DNA from: PMP191F sp047602185
Lineage (GTDB): Bacteria > Bacteroidota > Bacteroidia > Chitinophagales > Chitinophagaceae
NCBI GenBank assembly: GCA_047602185.1
Contig: JASGHY010000001.1
Location: 7,502,001 to 7,566,000, forward strand
Length of the DNA: 64,000 nt
Direction of reading: 5' to 3'
Positions 7,932-15,775 of this stretch are shown here, one piece after another. Under the pieces are notes generated by a model, which was not told the origin of the DNA, did not search any database, and worked only from the letters and a program-made list of their open reading frames with translations. The position numbers and the translations under genes were made by a program. Every line of letters begins with the position of its first letter. Position 1 is the first letter of the stretch.

Positions 7932-9482
7932 ATGAGTGATTTCAAGAAACGTTTACTGATCATTACAGTTATCCTGGCTGCCATTATGGAGTTGATCGAT
8001 ACCTCCATTGTAAATGTGGCCTTATCCTATATGAGTGGCAATCTTGGTGCAACACTGGAAGATACCTCCTGGGTTATTACTTCCTATGCCATTGCCAATG
8101 TGATCATCATTCCTATTACAAGTTTTCTTACGGCAAAACTGGGGCGCAGGAATTATTATATCGGTTCCATTATCCTGTTTACCGTTTGCTCATTAATGTG
8201 TGGACAGGCCGGTAATATCTGGACACTGGTAGCTTTTCGTTTTTTGCAGGGCCTGGGTGGCGGTGCTTTATTATCCGTTTCACAGGCTGTGGTATTTGAA
8301 TTATTTCCTAAAGAAAAACAAGGTGTAGCCAGTGCATTGTTTGGAGTGGGGGTATTTATTGGTCCTACTATCGGGCCTACATTGGGTGGTTTTATTACCG
8401 AGCATTATTCATGGCCCTGGATTTTTTACATCAACCTGCCTATAGGTGTTGCTGCCGCCATTGCCTGTTACTTCCTGCTTACGGAGCCTGCTATAAAAAC
8501 CACCGTTAAAAAGATCGACTGGACAGGCATTGCGTTATTGAGTATTGGTGTAAGTACTTTGCAAACCGTATTGGAAAGAGGGGAAACCGAGGATTGGTTC
8601 TCTACAGCCTATATTGCGTGGTTCACCGTTATTGCTGTTGTGTCATTAACAGCCTTTGTGATCTGGGAGTTACGTGTAAGCGACCCGGTGGTTGACCTGC
8701 GAGTGCTGAAAAGTAAAACACTGAGCATTGCTGCGATCCTTACTTTTATTACCGGGATAGGCATGTTTACTTCTGTATTCCTTACGCCTGTTATTTCGCA
8801 ACGCTTACTAGGCTTTACTCCCTCTCAAACAGGCTTGCTGCTACTGCCCGGTGCTATCCTGGCTGTGTTCGGGCTTATCTTATCCGGTAAGCTGTTGCAG
8901 AAGGGGGTCTCCCCGGTTATCATCATTGGTATTGGTTTTATCTGTTTCATTTATTTCAACTGGCGCATGTCGCTTATCAATTTTGATACATCCGCTTCAT
9001 ACATTACCGCTTCACTTATTTTCCGTGCTTTGGGCATGGCCTTTCTTACAGTACCGCTTACAGCGCTGGCAGTTTCTTCATTGCAACCCAAAGACATACC
9101 ACAGGGGGCAGCATTGAATAATATGATGCGGCAACTGGGCGGTTCGTTTGGTATCTCCATTATCAATACTTATGCAGTGCATAGGATCGCTGTACACCGT
9201 ACAGATCTTATCAGCAACCTGGGAGCTACTGATCCTGCTGTATTGGACAGACTGCATCAATATGCAGGCTATTTTCAGCAGAAAGGATATACCAGTGCAG
9301 AATCCGGCGCTATGAGCATGAGGTTGATGGAGGCCAATGTGGTAAAGCATTCTGCATTGTTAAGCTATCTTGATTCCTTCCTGCTGATAGGGCTGTTATT
9401 TGCGCTGGCATTGCCATTATTGCTATTCGTAACCAGGCGTTCCGGTAAAAAGCAACCCAACGTGATCATTGCTGATCACTAA
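7932..9482 (+). CDS. DHA2-family (EmrB/QacA type) MFS drug efflux transporter
   Basis: A 516-residue inner-membrane antiporter with about 14 hydrophobic segments, the length and topology of the DHA2 family. TM1 carries the family motif LIDTSIVNVAL (residues about 20-30). Loop 2-3 has the MFS motif TAKLGRRNYY, and motif C (GPTIGPTLGGFI) is in TM5. It would expel cationic or amphipathic compounds using the proton gradient. There is no adjacent EmrA-type adaptor, so it may act alone or with one encoded elsewhere. It is preceded by tetR and two operator copies; the spacer also has a weak stem and T8 run near 7880-7900. Confidence 0.92.
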   Translation: MSDFKKRLLIITVILAAIMELIDTSIVNVALSYMSGNLGATLEDTSWVITSYAIANVIIIPITSFLTAKLGRRNYYIGSIILFTVCSLMCGQAGNIWTLVAFRFLQGLGGGALLSVSQAVVFELFPKEKQGVASALFGVGVFIGPTIGPTLGGFITEHYSWPWIFYINLPIGVAAAIACYFLLTEPAIKTTVKKIDWTGIALLSIGVSTLQTVLERGETEDWFSTAYIAWFTVIAVVSLTAFVIWELRVSDPVVDLRVLKSKTLSIAAILTFITGIGMFTSVFLTPVISQRLLGFTPSQTGLLLLPGAILAVFGLILSGKLLQKGVSPVIIIGIGFICFIYFNWRMSLINFDTSASYITASLIFRALGMAFLTVPLTALAVSSLQPKDIPQGAALNNMMRQLGGSFGISIINTYAVHRIAVHRTDLISNLGATDPAVLDRLHQYAGYFQQKGYTSAESGAMSMRLMEANVVKHSALLSYLDSFLLIGLLFALALPLLLFVTRRSGKKQPNVIIADH

Positions 9483-9590
9483 TGTTTTCTGGCCGCTAGT
9501 TCTGTGACTGGTGGCTTTACCAGCACTCATTGGGCAACATGTATTTTCCAAAGTGGCGGTTTTGTTCTATTTCTCCTTTTATGGCTATTC

Positions 9591-9598
9591 TAAGTTTG
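9591..9598 (+). promoter_or_regulatory. Bacteroidota -7 element before the NmrA-like gene
   Basis: TAAGTTTG matches TAnnTTTG and lies 30 bases before ATG 9629, a normal leader length. A TTTG at 9561-9564 is the only nearby -33 candidate, but its 26-base spacing is too long. I rely only on the -7 match. Confidence 0.45.
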
Positions 9599-9628
9599 TG
9601 TTATCATATCAAACGCAAAAGTATAGCC

Positions 9629-10471
9629 ATGAAAATGCTTAAAAATGAAACTCCGTTAACAACACTGGTATTGGGCGGTAACGGTAAAACCGGCCGTAGG
9701 GTAGTGAACAGGCTGCAGCAGCAAAACCTTTCTTATCGTATTGGTTCACGTTCCGGTATTCCTGCCTTTGACTGGAATGATACCAGTACCTGGAAGCCCG
9801 CCTTGCAGGGAACAGACGCTGTGTATATTACTTTTCAGCCAGACTTGGCTGTGCCCGGTGCCAAAGAAGCAATTGCAGCATTTACAGATGTGGCGGTGCA
9901 AACAGGTGTGCAACGGCTGGTACTACTTTCCGGGCGGGGTGAGGAGGAAGCACAGCAATGCGAAGAAGTCGTTATACAAGCCGGGGTAGATTGGACAATT
10001 GTGCGTTGCAGTTGGTTTAGCCAGAATTTTAGTGAAAGCTTTTTACTGGAGCCTGTACTGGCAGGGGAGGTAATATTACCAGTAGGTAATGTAGGTGAAC
10101 CTTTTATTGATGCCGAAGATATTGCTGATGCGGTAACCGCTGCATTAACCGAACGAGGCCATGCCGGCCGTATATATGAGCTAACCGGTCCGCGCCTGGT
10201 AACCTTTCAGCAGGCAGTGGAAGAAATTGCCAAAGCAACAGGGCGTGATATTGAGTTTGCCAGTGTAAGTGCTGCAACCTTTGCCGGGGCATTGAGAAAC
10301 CAGCAGGTACCCGAAGATGATATTGCCTTTATCAATTACCTGTTTACCGAAGTGCTGGATGGTCGTAATGAAAAACTAACGGATGGCGTGCAGGAGGCTC
10401 TTCATCGTCCTGCAAAAGATTTCTCTCAATATGTGCAGGAAGCTGCTGCCACCGGTGTATGGAATAATTAA
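9629..10471 (+). CDS. NmrA-like NAD(P)-binding protein (atypical SDR)
   Basis: A 280-residue atypical short-chain dehydrogenase. I start it at ATG 9629 (MKMLKNET) because the nucleotide-binding motif LVLGGNGKTGRR then falls at residues 13-24 (G16-x2-G19-x2-G22), as usual, and the upstream extension looks noncoding. YITFQPDLA, RLVLLSGRGEEEA and WTIVRCSWFSQNF are typical of the NmrA/quinone-oxidoreductase-2 group. There is no Ser-Tyr-Lys catalytic set in the usual spacing, so it may be a redox sensor or quinone reductase. It begins a run of four same-strand genes: DUF1772, cytochrome c, AraC. Confidence 0.82.
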   Translation: MKMLKNETPLTTLVLGGNGKTGRRVVNRLQQQNLSYRIGSRSGIPAFDWNDTSTWKPALQGTDAVYITFQPDLAVPGAKEAIAAFTDVAVQTGVQRLVLLSGRGEEEAQQCEEVVIQAGVDWTIVRCSWFSQNFSESFLLEPVLAGEVILPVGNVGEPFIDAEDIADAVTAALTERGHAGRIYELTGPRLVTFQQAVEEIAKATGRDIEFASVSAATFAGALRNQQVPEDDIAFINYLFTEVLDGRNEKLTDGVQEALHRPAKDFSQYVQEAAATGVWNN

Positions 10472-10489
10472 CCTCCTTTAAACTTATTT

Positions 10490-11023
10490 ATGAATACTTC
10501 TTCTCTCTTGCTATTACTGGCGGGGATCACTACCGCATTGATGGCTGGTCTTTTCTTTTCCTGGTCAGTTGCCGTAATGCCGGGGCTTGCATTATTACCC
10601 GATAATAAATATCTCGCTGCCATGCAGGCTATGAACAGGGCAATTCAGAACCCGTTATTTCTTGCCTGCTTTCTTGCGCCATTGTTGCTACTGCCCGGAG
10701 TAAGCTGGCAATATTACCATCATCAGCGTTTTGGCTGGTTGCTTGCGGCTGCCATCTGTTATTTCGCTGGGGTATTTGTTGTTACGATAACTGGCAATGT
10801 ACCTATCAATGAACATCTTGATAAATTACAGTTATCACAGGCATCTGTAGAGGCACTACTCTCAGAGCGAAATCGTATTGCACAGACATGGGTAATGCTG
10901 AATAATATCAGGACAATTGCATCTGTGCTGGCATTTACGCTGATGTTGTATGCATGTATGATGCATACAGACAAAGCTGGAAAAATCCTCACTACCAGTA
11001 ACAACTTTACAATTGAATCATGA
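10490..11023 (+). CDS. DUF1772 (anthrone oxygenase-like) membrane protein
   Basis: A 177-residue protein with four hydrophobic segments (about 5-30, 55-72, 80-102, 142-162). It matches the DUF1772 pattern: an early WSVAVMPGL, the central TGNVPINEHLD and the late W..LNNIRTIAS. Fungal relatives oxidise anthrones, and bacterial members commonly sit beside NmrA-like reductases, as here. The NVPINxxLD motif is the most conserved feature and may be functional. Its stop overlaps the cytochrome c start (ATGA at 11020-11023), so the two are translationally coupled. Function in bacteria is not established. Confidence 0.8.
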   Translation: MNTSSLLLLLAGITTALMAGLFFSWSVAVMPGLALLPDNKYLAAMQAMNRAIQNPLFLACFLAPLLLLPGVSWQYYHHQRFGWLLAAAICYFAGVFVVTITGNVPINEHLDKLQLSQASVEALLSERNRIAQTWVMLNNIRTIASVLAFTLMLYACMMHTDKAGKILTTSNNFTIES

Positions 11024-11328
11024 AACAATATAAAAGAGATACCGCATTGACAGGAATATTGCTGATAATGATATTGAGCTCATTTGCATTGTATCATACT
11101 GAGCAGGATGGTAAACGATTATATGAACGTAACTGCGCTCCCTGCCATGGTGATAATGGTACCAAAGCTGCGTTTGGTGCTAAGAACCTGCAGGTAAGTA
11201 TTTTGAATGATTCGGCGCTACTGGTACAGATCCGGAATGGAAAAAGGATCATGCCTGCATTCAGGAAAAGATTTTCGCAACAGGAGATAACAGCAGTAAT
11301 GCAATATGTGAAATTGCTCCGGAAGTAA
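11020..11328 (+). CDS. Small exported c-type cytochrome
   Basis: A 102-residue monohaem cytochrome c. An N-terminal hydrophobic segment (about 10-25) acts as export signal or membrane anchor. The haem motif CAPCH is at residues 39-43 (NCAPCHGDNG), and the likely sixth ligand is Met78 in RIMPAF. It would shuttle electrons in the periplasm. It overlaps the DUF1772 gene by four bases, which ties a redox carrier directly to that uncharacterised membrane protein. Confidence 0.88.
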   Translation: MKQYKRDTALTGILLIMILSSFALYHTEQDGKRLYERNCAPCHGDNGTKAAFGAKNLQVSILNDSALLVQIRNGKRIMPAFRKRFSQQEITAVMQYVKLLRK

Positions 11329-11427
11329 GCATGTGCTTAACACCACGCCTGTATCAGGAAAAAGTGATAATATTGTTATGCTGGCAAACGTTCATGTACA
11401 ATACAAGAAAAGTTTAGGGGATACGAT

Positions 11428-12243
11428 ATGAAAACCTTCTTCATAAAGCCACACCTTAAATTACAGCGTTTTGTAAAATACATCCAGGTCATTGAACAAA
11501 CGCAATGTAACGGGATTAATGAGCCTCTGCAGTTCTATGCTGAAGGCTATCCCGGTATTATCTTCCTGCAAACGGATCAGCATGTTTCCCTGCAAAATGC
11601 ATCTTCTCTTTCTCCCTTTTGTGTTTACGGGCAAACAGTAAAACCATTACAAATGATGCCTGAAGGAAATTTCAGGATGATCGTTTTAGGCTTTTACCCG
11701 CATATTATTAAACCGCTGTTCTGTTTCAATTCAAATGAAATTACAGACAATTGTATTGATCTCCGGCTTACCGGCAACAAAGGATTGAGCGAAGTGATTG
11801 ACAGGTTTCAACATGCAGTAACGCTTAATGAGCAGGTGGAGTTGATCAGCAATTATCTTTTTGATCTGTACACTGCTGCAAAAGCAGATCCCGGTAAAGC
11901 GCTGACTTATGCAGTAACGCATATTATGGAGAGCGGGGGACAAACTTCTTTAAAGAATCTCCGTAGCTACCTGCAGGTACCTGAGCGAACTTTTGAACGA
12001 AGGTTTGAGCATTATGTAGGAGTGGGGCCAAAGCTGTTTGCACGGATCTGCCAGTTTCAATCCAGTTTACAGCAACTGCAGCAGAGGAAATTTACAAAGC
12101 TGTCGGACATTGCTTATGAGAATGGTTTTGCAGATCAATCGCATTTTATCCGGGCCTTCAGCGAGTTTACGGGATATGCACCGCTTGAGTTCTTAAAACG
12201 TAATAATAACCAGGACATAGATCCGGCAGATTACTTTAGCTAA
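11428..12243 (+). CDS. AraC-family transcriptional regulator
   Basis: A 271-residue protein with an N-terminal sensing domain (about 1-160; the YAEGYPGIIF and MMPEGNFRMIVLGFYPH pattern of DUF6597-type AraC proteins) and a C-terminal double helix-turn-helix (about 165-260). The second helix region reads LSDIAYENGFADQSHFIRAF, a close match to the AraC signature. It lies about 100 bases after the cytochrome gene and is the natural candidate to control the NmrA-DUF1772-cytochrome set, though this is inferred from position only. Confidence 0.9.
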   Translation: MKTFFIKPHLKLQRFVKYIQVIEQTQCNGINEPLQFYAEGYPGIIFLQTDQHVSLQNASSLSPFCVYGQTVKPLQMMPEGNFRMIVLGFYPHIIKPLFCFNSNEITDNCIDLRLTGNKGLSEVIDRFQHAVTLNEQVELISNYLFDLYTAAKADPGKALTYAVTHIMESGGQTSLKNLRSYLQVPERTFERRFEHYVGVGPKLFARICQFQSSLQQLQQRKFTKLSDIAYENGFADQSHFIRAFSEFTGYAPLEFLKRNNNQDIDPADYFS

Positions 12244-12259
12244 GCGATGATCTGGTAGA

Positions 12260-12808
12260 TTATTTTCGTGTACTCTTTTTGGAAGGTTTCAGCAGTTGGG
12301 CGATCTGCGTTTCAAGCGCCTTTCTCTTCTTCTCATCGGCACCGGCATTTTTCAGCATTTCCAGTTGCAATGATAATTTAAAGAAGCTGAGCATGGCTTC
12401 CTCGTCGTCCTGGATGGCATTAAGACTTACATCAACAATGCGTTGAAGAAATTCCATGTCTTTTAGTCTTGCTTCCAGTGCAGCTATATACTTGTCTTTA
12501 TAATCGTGTGGGTCGCGTGTGCGGTTGGCCAGGTATCTTTCGCCTTTTTCGGAAACGGGTGTTTCCTGTGTGGCGGATGTTCCGGTCTTAGGAGTGCCTG
12601 TGTTTAGAATTTCTTTCCAATGAACGCTTTCCAGCCATTTCACAAGGATCTCCCTGTTCTTATACCTGGGAGATGACTTTCCTTCTTCCCATTTATAAAT
12701 TGTAGCAGCCTTGATCTTAAGGATAGGAGCCAGTTGCGGAATGGTTAAATTCAGCTTTTCTCTCACTTCCTTTAATTGAGCGCCTATCGGATCGACCACT
12801 TGACTCAA
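12260..12808 (-). CDS. XRE-family DNA-binding protein with coiled C-terminus
   Basis: A 182-residue regulator. The N-terminal helix-turn-helix runs from about 10 to 60 (KLNLTIPQLAPILKIKAATIYKWEEGKSSP). A Ser/Thr-rich linker follows, then a helical, probably coiled C-terminal part (AALEARLKDMEFLQRIV, LQLEMLKNAG) that could dimerise. There is no ATG: an in-frame TAA lies three codons before the TTG at 12808, and TTG (12808) or GTG (12799) is the start. Both fall inside a palindrome, which suggests autoregulation at the start codon. It is convergent with araC. Confidence 0.78.
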   Translation of the reverse strand: MSQVVDPIGAQLKEVREKLNLTIPQLAPILKIKAATIYKWEEGKSSPRYKNREILVKWLESVHWKEILNTGTPKTGTSATQETPVSEKGERYLANRTRDPHDYKDKYIAALEARLKDMEFLQRIVDVSLNAIQDDEEAMLSFFKLSLQLEMLKNAGADEKKRKALETQIAQLLKPSKKSTRK

Positions 12809-12813
12809 GTCAA
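12798..12813. promoter_or_regulatory. Overlapping palindromes over the XRE start codon
   Basis: ACTTGA-C-TCAAGT (12798-12810) and TTGACT-CA-AGTCAA (12800-12813) are both perfect and share most bases. They cover the TTG/GTG start of the XRE gene. Such compact dyads are typical operators of XRE repressors; binding is inferred. Confidence 0.45.
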
Positions 12814-12838
12814 TTTATATTTATTTTCGAAATAATAT

Positions 12839-12870
12839 TTTGATAATAGAATTTAAATCCATTATCTTTG
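12839..12870 (+). promoter_or_regulatory. Bacteroidota housekeeping promoter facing away from the XRE gene
   Basis: TTTG at 12839-12842, a 20-base spacer, then TATCTTTG at 12863-12870. Both elements match the Bacteroidota -33 (TTTG) and -7 (TAnnTTTG) consensus at the usual distance. It would start a plus-strand transcript near 12877 that contains the short frame 12915-12986. Confidence 0.7.
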
Positions 12871-12914
12871 TTTCTGAGGGCACAAAATACCAAAAAGGAT
12901 TGATTCCGTGTGAA

Positions 12915-12986
12915 ATGGAAGTGGAAAATAGTGTGCCTATGCCTGAAAGTGGCCGTTTGGGGAAGAGAAAATCTAAGTCTGCGTAA
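12915..12986 (+). CDS. Possible 23-residue peptide
   Basis: A short frame (MEVENSVPMPESGRLGKRKS and three more residues) 45 bases after the predicted start of a well-formed promoter, divergent from the XRE repressor. The acidic N-terminal and basic C-terminal halves look peptide-like, but this length arises by chance. The transcript could instead be a noncoding RNA. No plus-strand terminator with a T-run follows, although the stem at 13027-13046 could act from either side. Confidence 0.3.
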   Translation: MEVENSVPMPESGRLGKRKSKSA

Positions 12987-13026
12987 AGTTTGTATTACCT
13001 ATAGATAAAAGGAAAGGGCGTAAAAA

Positions 13027-13046
13027 AAGCCGGTAGAGACCGGCTT
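13027..13046 (-). terminator. Terminator for a minus-strand transcript
   Basis: AAGCCGGT (13027-13034), loop AGAG, ACCGGCTT (13039-13046). On the minus strand the stem runs into seven Ts, so it terminates leftward transcription. The only minus-strand frame ending just before it is 13057-13170, at the edge of the chimeric join. Confidence 0.7.
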
Positions 13047-13056
13047 GAACCTGGGA

Positions 13057-13170
13057 TCAGAAACCTTTGAAAAGGAAGAAGATCTCAAGTGTAGTTTTTA
13101 GTACAACAAGTACCTCATTCATGACCCGGAGATATTCACTGTATCGTCCGGGTTTATTTTTGTAATGCAT
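13057..13170 (-). CDS. Small protein or truncated C-terminus at the junction
   Basis: A minus-strand frame of 37 codons (MHYKNKPGRYSEYLRVMNEV, then VVLKTTLEIFFLFKGF-like sequence) ending in TGA at 13057, ten bases before a strong minus-strand terminator. The hydrophobic second half would make a short membrane segment. Because the join to foreign DNA lies within 13158-13186, the true N-terminus may be missing and the ATG at 13170 may be accidental. No function is proposed. Confidence 0.4.
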   Translation of the reverse strand: MHYKNKPGRYSEYLRVMNEVLVVLKTTLEIFFLFKGF

Positions 13171-13186
13171 GGCAGTGTAACTGATG
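13158..13186. other. Junction between two unrelated genomes
   Basis: Left of 13158 the DNA is A+T rich with Bacteroidota signals. From 13187 a high-G+C coding frame is already in progress. An in-frame TAA at 13178-13180 stands just before it, so the change falls in this interval. Codon use, start signals and the rate of frameshifts all change here. No repeat, tRNA, integrase or transposon marks the point. Confidence 0.85.
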
Positions 13187-13354
13187 GAGCCGATCGATAT
13201 CCCCGGCGTGATCGCGATTGCCGACGGCGTCTACACCATCAGCACCAAGTTCAAGACGATGCCGTTGAACCAGGGACGTGTCGCGAACGAGCTCCGCCGC
13301 CGCCTGGTCGGCGCGCTCGCAGGGCGAGGGATCAGACCTTACGCAGGAAATTAG
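13184..13354 (+). CDS. C-terminal fragment, probably MscS-type mechanosensitive channel
   Basis: Only the last 55 or so codons of a gene survive to the right of the junction, ending at TAG 13352. The pattern GVYTISTKFKTMPLNQGRV followed by ANELRRRLVGALAGRGI resembles the cytoplasmic C-terminal domain of MscS-family channels (a beta strand, then an RxELxRRIxxAL helix, then GI). The ATG at 13184 is fortuitous. The remainder belongs to the right-hand genome but is absent here. The identification rests on a short match. Confidence 0.45.
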   Translation: MEPIDIPGVIAIADGVYTISTKFKTMPLNQGRVANELRRRLVGALAGRGIRPYAGN

Positions 13355-13403
13355 GAATGCTGAATGTTCAATGTTGAAGGTTCAATGCTGAATGTTCAAT
13401 GTC
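13355..13403. repeat. Heptamer tract GAATGTT/CAATGTT
   Basis: Seven consecutive seven-base units (GAATGCT, GAATGTT, CAATGTT, GAAGGTT, CAATGCT, GAATGTT, CAATGTC). The tract begins directly after the channel-fragment stop and supplies the TGA stop codon of the minus-strand SRPBCC gene. Confidence 0.85.
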
Positions 13404-14010
13404 GCGAGCGGCGGCGAGCTTTTCGCTGGCGGAGTATGAGGTAGGCCAGGCCGCCGCCGACAACGGCCGCACCGGCGAGGATGCCGACGGCGGCATAGGT
13501 GACCGGCCCTGGCGGAGGGGGCACACTGCGCTTCGCTTCCGCTGACGCCGCACGCCTGCGCAGCAGCTCGAGCCGCAGGCTCTCTTCGCCCTGACGCATC
13601 GCCCATCGGTGATTGGCTTCGAAGAGTGGACGCAACGCCGGCCCGAGCGTCCGCAGCAGCGGCTTCTCCGCCGTCACCTGCCAGTCGTACGTCGCGATCG
13701 CATCGTCGCCATCCTGTTCGAGCGTCCAGACACCTCGACCGACGAAGTCGCCATGTGCCGCGATCGCGAATCGCACCGGGTAGCGGCTCTCCGTGACCTC
13801 GAGCTCCCAGTTCAACGTGTACGGAAGGAATCCGCGCGTTCGCAGACGCACGCGCTGGCCGAGACCGCGTTCGTCCGGCGGTGCGATCTCGTCGGCCGCG
13901 AGATAGACCGCCGGCCACCACCGCACGAGATCGAGCGGATCGCGCAGCACGTCGGCAACTTCACCAGTCGTACCGCGCACGCGCCAGCGAGAAATGAAAC
14001 GGTAGATCAT
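13396..14010 (-). CDS. SRPBCC (START-like) protein with C-terminal membrane anchor
   Basis: A 204-residue protein. Residues 1-150 follow the SRPBCC/polyketide-cyclase pattern: MIYRFISRWRVRG, VADVLRDPLDLVRWWPAVY, the central TLNWELEVTESRYPVRFAI and the terminal helix FEANHRWAMRQGEESLRLEL. A Pro-rich linker leads to one hydrophobic segment (AAVGILAGAAVVGGGLAYLI) and a basic tail, so the domain is probably held at the cytoplasmic face. SRPBCC domains bind lipids or other hydrophobic ligands; the ligand is unknown. Confidence 0.8.
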   Translation of the reverse strand: MIYRFISRWRVRGTTGEVADVLRDPLDLVRWWPAVYLAADEIAPPDERGLGQRVRLRTRGFLPYTLNWELEVTESRYPVRFAIAAHGDFVGRGVWTLEQDGDDAIATYDWQVTAEKPLLRTLGPALRPLFEANHRWAMRQGEESLRLELLRRRAASAEAKRSVPPPPGPVTYAAVGILAGAAVVGGGLAYLILRQRKARRRSRH

Positions 14011-14011
14011 G

Positions 14012-14123
14012 GGAATTCTGAATTCTGAATGTTGAATGGTGAATGAGAATCAAGGCGGCATGCTCAATGCCAAATGGCACTGCAGGTCCCATTCAGAATT
14101 GAACATTCAGAATTCAACATTGA
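14012..14123. repeat. Two inverted heptamer tracts flanking a short spacer
   Basis: GAATTCT/GAATGTT/GAATGGT units at 14012-14047 and the inverse words (CATTCAG, AATTCAA, CATTGAT) at 14090-14123. The second tract abuts the TAA of the TPR gene. About 40 ordinary bases lie between them. The two arms could pair loosely. Confidence 0.8.
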
Positions 14124-15773
14124 TTAGAAGTCTTCGAACCTGAGGACGATGTCGGCGTCGTTCCAGGCGTCCTGCCATCGGCGTCGGACGACGAGCGTGG
14201 CGGGGACGTCGCCGTCCTGCGCGCGGAGCACCTGCCAGCGGCCCCAGAGCGAACGGCCGTTGTTCGGGTTGCGCTCGAGAATCTTCGCGGAAGGCGAGGT
14301 CGGCCTCCTCGAAGCGCCGCGCCTTGAAGAGCGCCGCGCCGAGCGACTCGCGCGTCGGATAGAACCAGTCCGGCGGTTCGTTGTAGGTGATGCGATCCTC
14401 GGCGGCTACCGCGCGCGTCCACGCCTCGATGGCGGCGTTGCTGTCACCCTTGGCCTGCGCGATGCGCGCGTCGAGCACGCCCTCGGCGACCGCGAAGATG
14501 TTCGCGGCGGGGTTCATGTTGTAGAGCGTGTCGTCCGGTATGGTGTGCCGCGCCTCGAGGAACGCCGCGCGATCCTTCTCGGCGTCGGCGGCGTTGCCGA
14601 GCGCTCCGTGCGCGACACCGCGTCCCCAGTGGTAGAGCGTGGTCAGGATGTGCGCGTCGGCCGGCGGCGCCGGCAAGGCGAGCACCTCGTTCCACTTCGC
14701 GAAGCGCATCTGCACGAACATCGTCTTGGCCGCGTACCGGCTCGAGCATCGGCATGTCGGCCACCATCGGCGTGACGTTGGCCGTTACCTCCGTCGCGGC
14801 TTTCAGCGCGTCGGCGTAGCGCCCCGCCATCATCGCGGCTGACGCGAGGAAGTCGAGATTGTGGTTGTAGTACATCGCCGGGTAGAAACCCGTGGGGTTC
14901 GTCTCGGCGATGTACTTGCGATCGACCTCCGCGGCTTTCGCGTTCGCGGCGAGCGCACCCATGTAGTTGCCGGTCCGCATGTAGGTGTGCGACGGCATGT
15001 GGACCAGGTGACCGGCGGCCGGGACGAGCGTCTCGAGCTTCTTCGCGCTCTTCATGCCGCGCTCCGGCGTGAGCGACGCTTCGGTAGCGTGGATGTAGTA
15101 GTGGTTCGCGCCGACGTGATCCGGTTCGCGATCGAGCACACGCTCGAGCACCTCGACGATCTCGTTCGTCCCTTCGGCCGGCGATCCGTCCGACGTGTAG
15201 AGCGCCCATGGCCGCAGATCCATCATCGACTCGGCGTAGAGCGTGAGCGCGTGGTTGTCGTTCGGATACGTGCGCGTGAGCTGCCGCATCGCATCCTTGT
15301 AGTCGACAGCCAGCGCTTTGAGGTCGGCCTTCGGATCGTTCGAGTAGCGTTTCGCGAGGGCGGTGACGTAGGCCCGCTCCTTGGCAGGCGCGCGCACGGC
15401 CAGTTCCACGGCGCGCTGCACGGCGTCGTACGCCTCCTTCTCGCGCGCGGGATCGACGTCGAGGTTGATGTTCGGTCCGAGCGCGAGAGCGATGCCCCAC
15501 CACGGCATCGGCGAGCCTGGATTCGATCTCCGCGGCGCGCCTGAACGAACGCACCGCTTCGTCGTGATTGAAGGCGTAGACGAGCGCGAGCCCCTGGTTG
15601 AAGAACTTCTGCGCCTCTTCGCGCCGCGTGGCAATAGGGAAGGTCACACCCTGAATGCCCGGGATGAGCGTGGCGGGGCGTGTGTCGGCGGCCGGCATCG
15701 TGTGCCCGCCCGCGGGGGGCTGTTGCGGCGCGGCACCGAGCGCCGCGGCCATCGTCAGCGCGATGAACAGCAT
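14124..15773 (-). CDS. Secreted TPR-like protein, three frameshifts
   Basis: About 550 residues if three single-base indels (near 15,510, 14,730 and 14,290) are corrected. The N-terminus MLFIALTMAAALGAAPQQPP is a signal peptide. The repeat helices FFNQGLALVYAFNHDEAVRS, EAYDAVQRAVELAVRAPAKE and MRTGNYMGALAANAKAAEVD have TPR character. MPWWGIALALGPNINLD and HLVHMPSHTYMR are typical of a family of exported TPR proteins common in Acidobacteriota and Proteobacteria with unknown function. The true C-terminus (WNDADIVLRFEDF) ends at TAA 14124. The start is three bases past the stop of the upstream SRPBCC gene, so the two form one unit. Confidence 0.75.
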
Positions 15774-15775
15774 CA

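Noticed and set aside
13158..13186. Horizontal transfer boundary or phage attachment site
   Set aside because: No integrase, tRNA, direct repeat or transposon end is present, whole-genome style changes on both sides, and frameshift rate changes too. A chimera is simpler.
14149..14775. Plus-strand open frames opposite the TPR gene
   Set aside because: They mirror the coding strand and have no domain; the minus-strand product is recognisable once frames are joined.
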